From NCBI GenBank assembly GCA_020444515.1, contig JAHLKX010000012.1:48910-112909 (forward strand): DNA of 64,000 bases, given 5' to 3'. The position numbers were made by a program, and so were the translations under genes. Below, piece after piece: positions 52,539 through 61,356 of the stretch. The notes below the pieces were generated by a model that saw nothing but the letters and a program-made list of their open reading frames with translations, searched no databases and was not told where the DNA came from. Position 1 is the stretch's first letter. Every line of letters begins with the position of its first letter. This stretch comes from Bacteroidota bacterium (GTDB lineage: Bacteria > Bacteroidota > Bacteroidia > Bacteroidales > JAADJA01).

Positions 52539-55196
52539 TCAGAAAAAGGGAATCACAAAATGGACCTTCGTGCCGGAGGGTGCTCCATTTTCATCAAACA
52601 GATCCTCGATCTTCATCTCGATGTATTTCCGGTATCGCCGCCTCAGAAAATCAATGCGTTCCCGTGTAATTGATGTGGCCATGGAGAGGTGATCTTTTTC
52701 CTCATCTTTTTCAAGCTCCCGGGCTTTGGCCCGTCCTACGCCATTATCCTCCACTTCCAGCTGAAGGTGATGATCAACCTGCATTAACTGTACACGAATT
52801 TTTCCTTTTTCCTTTTTATGCCGAATGCCATGCTCAATGGCATTTTCAATAAAGGGCTGGGCCAGCATGGGCGGAATCATGATATCATCAACATCCAGGG
52901 CTTGCTGAACATCGATCACGTAATCAAACCGGTTGGAATAACGCAGTTGCTGGAGGCTTAGATAATTTTCAATGGTATTGATCTCTCGGTCAAGGGAGAT
53001 CTGCTCCTCGCGGGAGTTGGTCAGAATATCGCGCAATAACCTGGAGAACCGGGTGAGGTAGTTACCTGCCTGGTCGATACGATGGGTAACCATAAAACTC
53101 TGGATATTGGTCAGGGCATTGAATATAAAATGGGGGTTCATCTGGGTGCGCAACAATTTTTGCTGCAATAAAATATTTTTCTGGCCCATTCTCAATCGCT
53201 CCTGCCGGATAAACAGGATTCCGGAAATAGTCAGTAACAGGACGAGCCCTCCCACGCTCAACAGAATATACTGTGATCGTTCAATTTTAAATAGCTGGAG
53301 CTCATTCTGACTTTTAAGCAAGCTTATTTCCTGGTCCTTCTGGATCATCTCGTATTCGGCTTTAACTTCTTCGATCATCTTGTTGCTTTCTGCAGTATAG
53401 ATCGAATCACGCGCTGCAATGTAAAGCCGGTAATGCCTGAAGGCTTCATCAGTTTGGCCGAGTACTTCATAGGTTTTGCTGATCCCTTCATTTGCCTGCA
53501 TCATTGCATTTTTCAAGTTGAGGGACTCAGCAATGGATAAACAGGATTTATATTTTTCAAGGGCATCATGATATCGTTTCAGGGAATAACTGATTTTTGC
53601 CATACTGAGCCAGGTTTCTGCCAGATCGCGTTGCATGCCCAGTTCCGTAAACACCTGAACAGCTTTTTGAAAATAATTGCGGGCGATCAGGTATTGTCTG
53701 TTCTTCAGGTAATAGTCGCCGAGGCGGTCATTAACAACACCCAGTAAAGAACGGTTGTCAATGGCCATAGCGATTTCGAGGGCCTGCAAGTATTCTTTTG
53801 GATTGTTTATATTTTCCTGGTCATTCAGCCTAATATCTCCAAGAGCAATTAAAACATCCGCTTCACTTTTTCTTTCTCCGACCTCAATGGCCAGTGCCAA
53901 AGCCTGCTGGTAATTCTCAAGGGCCAAAACATTGTTGGACCATTCTTTGAACAGGTTTCCCAGTTTCAGGTAGGTGGTGATGAGGCTCCGATTAGCCATT
54001 GTTAGTATCCGTTGAATATTATCCTTTGGATAATTTTGAATTTTAGCCGATTTATAATTTTTTTTAATTTCAAGTGCCTTCTGAAAAAGTTCAAGCGCTT
54101 GCGTGTATTTCCCCTGGTACTGGTACAATTCGGCCAGGCCGTCGTAACACATGGCAACGCCCATTTTATCATTTTTTTCCTCCCTCAGGGCCAACGATTT
54201 CCTGAAATTCTGCTCAGCCTCCTCAAAATTACCAAGTCGGGTTTGCACAATGGCAGTTCCCTCTATCTGGTTGGCCTTGTTGATGACATAATCAACTCCA
54301 TTACCTGCAATCATAATGGCCGAATCAAAATAATGTTCAGAAATTTTATGATAGATCAGTGCCGAATCATAACGACCCCAGTCGCTGAAGGCCATGGCCA
54401 TACTTCCGTAACATTTGCCTTTTTGATAATATAAATCTTTGGGGTCAAAATTGAATTTGTACAGGCTGTCAAGCAACTGAAGATTGCAGGCAATGGCTTT
54501 TTTGTAATAACCATGCCGGGAATACCAGGCTTTGAGCTTAGAAACATATATCAATGCATGTTTTTGAGGTATTTCTTCATTTTCCTTGTAATAATACAAA
54601 GTTGAATCAAATAGGATCTTTAATTCAACCAGCTCTTTATTAAATTCTCCAGCACTAACATAATAATCTGAGTTATATAAATGAGCCACAATGCGACAAA
54701 CCCACTGATCGGGCTTTTTAAATGTGTTAATGACCATATCGGTGTAGAGGAAAGCAGAATCGTATTTTTCAAGCCTGTAATATCTCCTGGAAATTCCGAT
54801 CCAATGGCGATAGTGATGAACCCAGTCACCTGATAGTTCATAAAATCCAGCTGCTTTTTTATACAGGCTGATGCATTTTTCATTATCCCCAGCGGTTGAA
54901 TAAACAGCCCCCATTATCGAATAAGCACCGGCCTTACCCTGCAAATAATTGGTTGACTCACTAATGGCAAGTGCTTCCTGTAGAAGGGGCAGGATCTCTT
55001 CCTTTTCCCTTTTTAGCCGGTAAAGTGATGTGCCCAGTTTTATCAAGGCATCTGCACGCTCATTACCTGCAGCGGTTTTAAGCAATAATTTCAGACTATC
55101 TGCCTCCTTTTCATAATCAGCGGCATAACCATGTTTTGCCTGCCAGGCAAACAGCAACACATATAAAAGGATGGTTATGGTCCAGCGCAACATCAT
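52539..55196 (-). CDS. TPR-sensor histidine kinase, LytS type
   Basis: This 885-residue sensor has a signal peptide or first membrane helix, then about 550 residues of TPR repeats (for example EEAEQNFRKSLALRE and TQALELFQKALEIKK). A coiled coil and one membrane helix (YILLSVGGLVLLLTISGILF) come next, followed by a His_kinase domain with the phospho-accepting His near 690 in MNPHFIFNAL. The ATP site is MLAQPFIENAIEHG and EDNGVGRAKA. No regulator gene is adjacent; the regulator at 44348-45094 is a possible partner. The start at 55196 (or 55193) is preferred over 55238 because the signal follows directly. It follows the LRR gene cluster and a small membrane protein on the same strand. Confidence 0.9.
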   Translation of the reverse strand: MMLRWTITILLYVLLFAWQAKHGYAADYEKEADSLKLLLKTAAGNERADALIKLGTSLYRLKREKEEILPLLQEALAISESTNYLQGKAGAYSIMGAVYSTAGDNEKCISLYKKAAGFYELSGDWVHHYRHWIGISRRYYRLEKYDSAFLYTDMVINTFKKPDQWVCRIVAHLYNSDYYVSAGEFNKELVELKILFDSTLYYYKENEEIPQKHALIYVSKLKAWYSRHGYYKKAIACNLQLLDSLYKFNFDPKDLYYQKGKCYGSMAMAFSDWGRYDSALIYHKISEHYFDSAIMIAGNGVDYVINKANQIEGTAIVQTRLGNFEEAEQNFRKSLALREEKNDKMGVAMCYDGLAELYQYQGKYTQALELFQKALEIKKNYKSAKIQNYPKDNIQRILTMANRSLITTYLKLGNLFKEWSNNVLALENYQQALALAIEVGERKSEADVLIALGDIRLNDQENINNPKEYLQALEIAMAIDNRSLLGVVNDRLGDYYLKNRQYLIARNYFQKAVQVFTELGMQRDLAETWLSMAKISYSLKRYHDALEKYKSCLSIAESLNLKNAMMQANEGISKTYEVLGQTDEAFRHYRLYIAARDSIYTAESNKMIEEVKAEYEMIQKDQEISLLKSQNELQLFKIERSQYILLSVGGLVLLLTISGILFIRQERLRMGQKNILLQQKLLRTQMNPHFIFNALTNIQSFMVTHRIDQAGNYLTRFSRLLRDILTNSREEQISLDREINTIENYLSLQQLRYSNRFDYVIDVQQALDVDDIMIPPMLAQPFIENAIEHGIRHKKEKGKIRVQLMQVDHHLQLEVEDNGVGRAKARELEKDEEKDHLSMATSITRERIDFLRRRYRKYIEMKIEDLFDENGAPSGTKVHFVIPFF

Positions 55197-55258
55197 TGGA
55201 TCCGGCTTAAATGTGCCTAAATTTAATAAAAAAGTCAATCTGAATCATGATCTGTCCA

Positions 55259-55699
55259 TCAAAAACTGAAATAAAACAATATACTGAGAAGGGTAAGAAG
55301 AAATAAGCGAGCCAGTATACCATAATGCATGTTTTGTCTGGATCCGGATTTGAAGGGATTATTGGAGAAAAACAAGACAATAATGAAAAACCATCCGGCC
55401 ATTAAAAAATAGATGGCCAGATCATGACGCACAATGGACAAAAACATCCCTGCCAGCAGCGATAACATGCACAGGTGATGCAGGGTGAGGTTTCCGATAA
55501 ATTGATGCCGGTTTTCAGCAAGCGCCACATAATACTGGCAGCAATAAAGTAAAATAAGGCCCACAATACCCGCCAGGATAATGAACCTCGCCACGCCCGA
55601 GGTTATCACCATCAATACCATCCCCACAGCAGCGAGCATGATGCACATCAATTCATAGGTAGCAGCATAGGTATTGATATGAGCCGTAAACCGTTTCAA
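55259..55699 (-). CDS. Small integral membrane protein, function unknown
   Basis: This 146-residue protein has about four hydrophobic segments: MCIMLAAVGMVLMVIT, FIILAGIVGLILLYCC, LCMLSLLAGMFLSIV and FLMAGWFFIIVLFF. No family is recognised. It starts 1 bp beyond the stop of the phosphoesterase-LRR gene and is followed 62 bp later by the TPR-LytS kinase, so these three genes may form one transcript. It has no charged catalytic motif. It could be a membrane partner of the kinase, but that is only inferred from position. Confidence 0.6.
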   Translation of the reverse strand: MKRFTAHINTYAATYELMCIMLAAVGMVLMVITSGVARFIILAGIVGLILLYCCQYYVALAENRHQFIGNLTLHHLCMLSLLAGMFLSIVRHDLAIYFLMAGWFFIIVLFFSNNPFKSGSRQNMHYGILARLFLLTLLSILFYFSF

Positions 55700-55700
55700 T

Positions 55701-58229
55701 CTATGGGTTGATTTTAATTATTTTTCTGGTGATGATCCGTTCGTTTATTTGCACCCGGCAGAAATAAACACCTGCCTGTAAATCCTTCAAATCAATCACA
55801 AATTCTTTTTGGCCAGCTTGCTGATCTTGAAATTGCCAGCTTTTTAGACAACTTCCGGTGGTATTGTAAATACAAATCTCCACTGAATTTTTTGACTGGA
55901 TGTTCAAGCTTAAAAAAGCCAGGTCATCGATTGGATTTGGTGAAATTGAAATTTCGCTATTTCCGACAAATTCGTCTACTGAAATTTCCAGGCAAGCTTC
56001 TTCCACTTCTTCAATTGTGTTGCAACCGGGAGCATTGTCATACACATCAACATTGCTTCCTGGTATGGCAATATAATCGCATATACTTTGAACCGCACAG
56101 GCTGACAATGAGGAATTATAGCTGATGGATAAATAATTATTGATGGATGCCGCCTCAATATTTTTTATTCCAATCAAACTAGTCAGGGCATCATTATCAT
56201 AGATTTCAACGGACCCTCCAACGGTGGTCAGGTTGTCAAGGCCTGATAGACTTGTCAGGGATGCGTTTTCTCCAATCCATATATCGCCTCCGACAGAGGT
56301 TAAATTGTCAAGTCCGGATAAATCAGTCAGGACCTCGTTCCCGGCGATTTCAAAATTTTCACCGATGTTGGTTAAATTCTCAAGTCCCGATAAATTTATA
56401 AGGACATCGGTGCCTGTAACTTCAAGCGCTCCTCCAACGGATATCAGGTTGTCAAGGCCTGATAAAGTGGTCAGTGATGTTGTGTTGTTCGGCCAAACAT
56501 AAATGATTAAGTCTCCGCCAATGGTCGTTAGATTTTCCAGACCTGTTAAATCCGGAAGGGCGGTGCAGGTATAAAACCGGAGTCTGCCCCCGATATTTGT
56601 CAATACGCTCAATCCGTTTAAATTCGTGATTTCATCCCCCTCTATCTGAACGTTCCCTTCAATTTCTGTGCAATTGGGAAAGTCATTTTGAAAATTATCA
56701 ATTTGTTCCTGGGTGGTAAAAGTGATGCCTTCGGGCAGGCAACTCTGGCCCAGCATGATCATGGTATCCAGTTGCGTTTCTGTCCCCTCAAATATTTCAA
56801 TGGTTTCTGTAATTGATTCATAACCCCCGAGGGAGAAAGTAACATTATAATTGCCTGCGTCCAATTGTAAACCATAGTAACCAATAGAATCCGGTTGGGC
56901 TATTTCTCCATCCACTTCTATCAAAACATCACTTATATCTCCATAGCCGTCCTCTTTGTTTAAATACCCTAACAAATGACCAGGAAGAAAATTCTTCTCA
57001 ATAGTGATCTCATCCACAAGTTCACCGTCCGGGGTTAAAACGGTAACTGATAAAGTGGTATCCACAATCTCTGCTTTGCAGTAATGATGAATTTGGCGGG
57101 TTTTCATCACATTCGGATGATCAGGGTCGGGTGAATAGAGTGGCGCCCCTCCACCAGCGGCAGTTAAATGATAGATGCCGTTTTTACAGGCTTTTGCAAA
57201 ATAGTGGTTATGCCCGCCAAAAACCAATTGTACGCCATATTGTTCGCACAAAGGCTGAAGCAGGTTTTGGACATCTTCATTGTTCGGATGCGGGCTGCCT
57301 GAAGATGACCCCCCGGCTGACCATCCTGGTTCATGCATTACAACTATTTTCCATTCTTTTGTGGTTGAACTGAGGTCGTTTTCTATCCATTCCAACTGGT
57401 CATCATCAATCAAGCCCTGACCATAAGGATCGTAATAAGAAGGGTAAAGGTCGATATATGTAAAATGTACCGGCCCATAGTCAAATGACCAGTAACGTCT
57501 TTCAACAAAAGGATAGGGAAAATATTTCCCAAACAATGCTGAAGTCATATTTACGCCTGTATAATTATTATAGTAAAGTTCATGATTCCCCAGGCAGGAT
57601 ACGAAAGGCACTTCTGCCATCCTTTGCCTGATATTGGAAGTTCCGGAAGAAAAAAACTCATTCTGCCAGAGTGATTCCTCTGCACCAAAGGTTACCAGAT
57701 CGCCGGTGCAAATTGTAATGGTCTGAAATTCTGTATCTGCAGTATAATCAGCAATCATGGCTTCAGAAACTTCATCATGAACCGCAAATTGGGTACGCGT
57801 ATCTCCATACATAAAAAATTTCAGGTCGGTTGTGTTGTCCGGTGGAGCCGTTTTGAATGAGGCTTCCAGGACAGCATCACTGTAAACCACTTTGTAATGG
57901 TATTTGGCTCCGGGTACCAGGCCGGTGATGGTATATCCATGTTGGTGGTCGTTTCCATATTCCGTAGTGGTTGCATTTCCAAGACTGTAGGTGCTGTCGG
58001 TACCCCAGGAAATCGAGCAGGTGGCAGTTTCACTCAGTTGCCAGATCACCCGCATTTGTGTATTGATACCCTCAAAGATCAGGTAGGGTTGTTTGAGGAA
58101 ATCCGATTTTGAATCATCCGGATCAGAAATCTGGGTCGGTTCCTGAACAGGAATATCCATTTGAATGGCCTGGCCGAAAAGGAAGCCTGCCAGTATGATG
58201 AATGTTGAAATGAGGATAAGTTTTTTCAT
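55701..58229 (-). CDS. T9SS-exported purple-acid-phosphatase-like phosphoesterase fused to an LRR module
   Basis: This protein has 842 residues. After a signal peptide come a fibronectin-like domain (QPYLIFEGINTQMRVIW, about 40-130) and a metallophosphoesterase domain (about 130-390) with FFMYGDTRTQ, CTGDLVTFG, LGNHELYY, VVMHEPGW and FGGHNHYF, the five metal-site motifs of purple acid phosphatases. A carboxypeptidase-regulatory-like domain (about 415-490) links to one LRR module (CLPEGITFTTQEQ to APGCNTIEEV, about 495-755) of the kind found in the neighbouring genes. A T9SS sorting domain ends it (ISPNPIDD to RKIIKI). Its sorting domain is almost the same as those of the next two genes. The enzyme would hydrolyse phosphoesters outside the cell, with the LRR part binding a target. 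Confidence 0.88.
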   Translation of the reverse strand: MKKLILISTFIILAGFLFGQAIQMDIPVQEPTQISDPDDSKSDFLKQPYLIFEGINTQMRVIWQLSETATCSISWGTDSTYSLGNATTTEYGNDHQHGYTITGLVPGAKYHYKVVYSDAVLEASFKTAPPDNTTDLKFFMYGDTRTQFAVHDEVSEAMIADYTADTEFQTITICTGDLVTFGAEESLWQNEFFSSGTSNIRQRMAEVPFVSCLGNHELYYNNYTGVNMTSALFGKYFPYPFVERRYWSFDYGPVHFTYIDLYPSYYDPYGQGLIDDDQLEWIENDLSSTTKEWKIVVMHEPGWSAGGSSSGSPHPNNEDVQNLLQPLCEQYGVQLVFGGHNHYFAKACKNGIYHLTAAGGGAPLYSPDPDHPNVMKTRQIHHYCKAEIVDTTLSVTVLTPDGELVDEITIEKNFLPGHLLGYLNKEDGYGDISDVLIEVDGEIAQPDSIGYYGLQLDAGNYNVTFSLGGYESITETIEIFEGTETQLDTMIMLGQSCLPEGITFTTQEQIDNFQNDFPNCTEIEGNVQIEGDEITNLNGLSVLTNIGGRLRFYTCTALPDLTGLENLTTIGGDLIIYVWPNNTTSLTTLSGLDNLISVGGALEVTGTDVLINLSGLENLTNIGENFEIAGNEVLTDLSGLDNLTSVGGDIWIGENASLTSLSGLDNLTTVGGSVEIYDNDALTSLIGIKNIEAASINNYLSISYNSSLSACAVQSICDYIAIPGSNVDVYDNAPGCNTIEEVEEACLEISVDEFVGNSEISISPNPIDDLAFLSLNIQSKNSVEICIYNTTGSCLKSWQFQDQQAGQKEFVIDLKDLQAGVYFCRVQINERIITRKIIKINP

Positions 58230-58247
58230 GATGTTCTTGTTTTTGAT

Positions 58248-58300
58248 AAAGGCCTTAAGCCATTGCCCGCCTGACCGGACGGGCAGGGCTTTTGGCCTTT
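58248..58300 (-). other. Large intergenic palindrome
   Basis: AAAGGCC (58248-58254) pairs with GGCCTTT (58294-58300), and an inner GCCCG/CGGGC stem lies at 58265-58269 and 58280-58284. It sits between two LRR genes on the same strand. It could be a terminator-like or REP-type element. Confidence 0.45.
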
Positions 58301-58303
58301 GGT

Positions 58304-61198
58304 TTATTGGATTTTAATAATTTTCTTCGTTATCCTTTCATTGCCCACCTTTATCCGGCAGAAATAAACACCTGCCGGTAAATTTTTCAAATCAATCATA
58401 AATTCTTTTTGGCCAGCTTGCTGATTTTGAAATTGCCAGCTTTTGAGGCAAATGCCGGTGGTGTTGTAAATGCAAACCTCGACTGATCCTGGAAAAGCCA
58501 AATTCAAACTTAAAATCGCCTGGTCATTAACGGGGTTTGGTGAAATTGATATTTTATCCTTACTTTCAAATTCTTCTACTGAAACCTCCAAACAGGCAGC
58601 TTCCACCTCTTCCAGGCTGTTGCAGCCGGGGGCATTGTAATAGATATCAACCATTCCATTTGGTGAAACAAGGTAATCACATATGCTTTGCACATCGCAG
58701 TATGACAACGAACTATTATAATAAATGGTTAAATTTTCAATGGTGCCAGGTTCAATACTCCCCAGCCCTTTAAGGCTGGTCAGAGCATTGTTATCGGAAA
58801 ACCAAAGATTTCCACCTATCTCTGTTAAATTAGCAAGCTCCATCAAGCTTGCAAGGACATCGTTATTATGAAGTTGAAGACTTCCTCCAATGGAATTTAT
58901 ATTATCCAGTCCTGACAGACTTATCAATGCATTGTTAGTGTTAATTGAAAGTCCTCCTGATATAGAATTTATATTTTCCAGCCCTTCAAAGTTTATCAAT
59001 GCATTATTTTCTTCAATTAAAACATCTCCTTCAATAGAGGTCAAATTATTCAAGACTTCTATACTTTCCAGAAAACTGGTATTTACAATCCTTAGTCCAC
59101 CAGTACTTGTTAAGCTTTCGAGCCCTGCAAGGCTTGTCAATGCATTGTTATGAGCAATAGAAAGTTGTCCTCCGATTGATGTTAAATTATTAAGCCCCAT
59201 CAGGTTTATCAATGCTTCGTTGTTCATAATTGTAATTCCTCCTTCACCAATGGACATTAAATTATTCAATCCGGTCAGGTTTGAAAGTATATTGTTGTCA
59301 TCCACAACGGCTCCTATTTCTAATGTGGTTAGATTGTCCAGTCCTGCCAGGCTTGTCAGAGAGGGATTATGAGTTAACATTAAATATGCAATTGAGGTCA
59401 AATTTCCCAGCCCATTGAGGTTTATTAGGGCATAATTTTGGTAAATATAAAGGCTTCCTCCAAGGAAAGATAAATTGTCCAGTCCTGCCAGGTTTGTCAG
59501 GGCAGGATTGTCATGGATCTCAATCCCACCCCCTATGGAAGTTAAATTGCCCAATCCTTGTAAATCTGTCAGGACATTATTGTCATAAATAGTAAGACCT
59601 TCCTCTATGCTATTTAAATTTTGAATTCCTGCAAGGTTTATGAGGGCATTGTTATTCCGAATTCTGAGTGATCCATTGATTGTAGTTAAATTATCAAATC
59701 CTATCATGTTTGCCAGAGCATCGTTTGAAAAAATATAAAGATCTTCACCGATGAAATTTAAATTGTTCAATCCTGTTAGGTTGATCAAGGCATCATTACG
59801 CGAAATTCTAAGATTTCCCTCAATTGAATTCAAACCTTCCAATCCATTGAGGCTGATCAGGGAATCATTATATTTAATTTCTATGTTTCCTGAGAAAGAT
59901 GATAAATTTTCCAGTCCTATTAAACTTGTCAGGGCATTATCTTCTATCAAAAGGTCTTTTTCGATAATAGAAAGACTCTGGAATCCCATCAGATTATTTA
60001 AGGAGTTGTTACCACTTATTAGTAAATTTCCTGCGATACTACTTATATTTTCCAGTCCCGTTAAACCTGTTAGTGCTGCATTACCTTTAATGATTATATT
60101 CCCCCCAACTGATTGAAGGTTTTCAAGGCCTGAGAAAGAAACCAATGCCTCATTATTTTCAATTTTGATTATCCCGGGGAGTGAAGAAAGATTATTCAAT
60201 CCTGTAAAGGCTTCCAGGGAAGCATTTAGAAGCAAGATACTTTGAACAGATACCAAATTATTCAAACCTGAAAAATCAATGAGTCCAGTGTTGTCAGCGA
60301 TTGTTAGTGATCGTCCGATGGTTGTAAGACTATTGCCCAGACCGGAAAATGAAGAACCCGGTCCTTCTCCTGTGATTTTAAGATCTCTTCCGATAAAAAC
60401 CAAATTGTCGAGTCCAAATACATCTTCAAGTAATGGATTGTCAGAGAATAGCAGGGTACCTCCGATGGAATCCAGGTTCTCCAGTCCTTGCAAACTGGTC
60501 AAACTGTCATTGTTTTTGAACATGAGGCTCCCGCCGATTGATGTCAGGGGATAGAGGCTGTCCAAATGCATGATATTCCCACCGGAGACGATCACATCAC
60601 CCGCCATGACTGAACAACCGGGATAATTGACCGGGAAACTGTCGACAGCCGCCTGGCTGGTCAATGTTAATACCTCCGGCAGGCAGCCGGGTGCGTCACC
60701 GATGATGACCAAATGATCGTTGCTCCTTTTATGGTTCATTCCATCCCAATCATCTCCCAGCATATAGTCGATGAAGAAATTGCCTTCCTGTTCATCGGTG
60801 TAAATATTTAATGTAGCCAAATAAGTTTCACCGATCGAACCGACAGTATTTTCATTTACTCCTACCCACCAGTGGTAATTCTGAGGAGACGGATCCAAGC
60901 TTTCCATTTGCTGGCTGAACGATTCTGAAAAGACCATATATCCGGTATCCGGATAATTGGCAGCTTGATATTGAATAGAATCATTAACTATCCATCCATT
61001 CGGTAATAAAATTCCAAAATACATTGTTGTATTTTCGTTATTCAACTGCTCAACGCTGATCTGAACTTCTAAATAACTGTTGGGATCGGCGGTGTAAGGC
61101 TGACTCACGAAATCGAATTCATAACAACCAGTAAAGAAAATGACGATGAGTCCAACAATCCATAGAGGAAACCAATTAAATCGAGTTACTTTTTTCAT
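58304..61198 (-). CDS. LRR lipoprotein with T9SS sorting domain
   Basis: This 964-residue protein has a signal that ends VIFFTGCYEF, a lipobox-like Cys near 24. An N-terminal domain of about 170 residues follows (strand-rich, YHWWVGVNE and FFIDYMLGDDWD), which I do not recognise. Next is one long LRR-type module: the CLPEVLTL and CSVMAGDV cap, about 26 repeats of the LTSIGGxLxIxxN type and the SICDYLVSPNG and APGCNSLEEV end cap. A T9SS sorting domain is last. A lipobox with a T9SS domain is unusual. The start at 61198 is preferred; the earlier ATG at 61276 lies inside a palindromic repeat element that reads through in frame by chance. Confidence 0.85.
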   Translation of the reverse strand: MKKVTRFNWFPLWIVGLIVIFFTGCYEFDFVSQPYTADPNSYLEVQISVEQLNNENTTMYFGILLPNGWIVNDSIQYQAANYPDTGYMVFSESFSQQMESLDPSPQNYHWWVGVNENTVGSIGETYLATLNIYTDEQEGNFFIDYMLGDDWDGMNHKRSNDHLVIIGDAPGCLPEVLTLTSQAAVDSFPVNYPGCSVMAGDVIVSGGNIMHLDSLYPLTSIGGSLMFKNNDSLTSLQGLENLDSIGGTLLFSDNPLLEDVFGLDNLVFIGRDLKITGEGPGSSFSGLGNSLTTIGRSLTIADNTGLIDFSGLNNLVSVQSILLLNASLEAFTGLNNLSSLPGIIKIENNEALVSFSGLENLQSVGGNIIIKGNAALTGLTGLENISSIAGNLLISGNNSLNNLMGFQSLSIIEKDLLIEDNALTSLIGLENLSSFSGNIEIKYNDSLISLNGLEGLNSIEGNLRISRNDALINLTGLNNLNFIGEDLYIFSNDALANMIGFDNLTTINGSLRIRNNNALINLAGIQNLNSIEEGLTIYDNNVLTDLQGLGNLTSIGGGIEIHDNPALTNLAGLDNLSFLGGSLYIYQNYALINLNGLGNLTSIAYLMLTHNPSLTSLAGLDNLTTLEIGAVVDDNNILSNLTGLNNLMSIGEGGITIMNNEALINLMGLNNLTSIGGQLSIAHNNALTSLAGLESLTSTGGLRIVNTSFLESIEVLNNLTSIEGDVLIEENNALINFEGLENINSISGGLSINTNNALISLSGLDNINSIGGSLQLHNNDVLASLMELANLTEIGGNLWFSDNNALTSLKGLGSIEPGTIENLTIYYNSSLSYCDVQSICDYLVSPNGMVDIYYNAPGCNSLEEVEAACLEVSVEEFESKDKISISPNPVNDQAILSLNLAFPGSVEVCIYNTTGICLKSWQFQNQQAGQKEFMIDLKNLPAGVYFCRIKVGNERITKKIIKIQ

Positions 61199-61219
61199 GA
61201 TTTCTTGTTTTTGTTTTTG

Positions 61220-61348
61220 CGTCATTGCGAACTGAAGAGCTGGACTTGTGCGGTAGCGTGAAGCAATCTCTATCAATAATTAATCTCCATTGATTTAGTA
61301 GATTGCTTCGCTCTTGCGCTCCAGCCTTTGTTATGGCTCGCAATGACG
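61220..61348. repeat. MITE-like palindromic repeat
   Basis: The left arm from 61220 (CGTCATTGCGA to GAAGCAATCT) and right arm to 61348 (AGATTGCTTC to CGCAATGACG) are inverted copies. This sequence style, with GTCATTGCGA and GAAGCAATCT ends, is a widespread intergenic repeat in environmental bacteria. It fills the gap between two LRR genes. Confidence 0.75.
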
Positions 61349-61356
61349 TTTGGGTG

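Noticed and set aside
61199..61276. N-terminal extension of the LRR lipoprotein
   Set aside because: These 26 codons come from the palindromic repeat element and precede a good signal peptide that starts at 61198.
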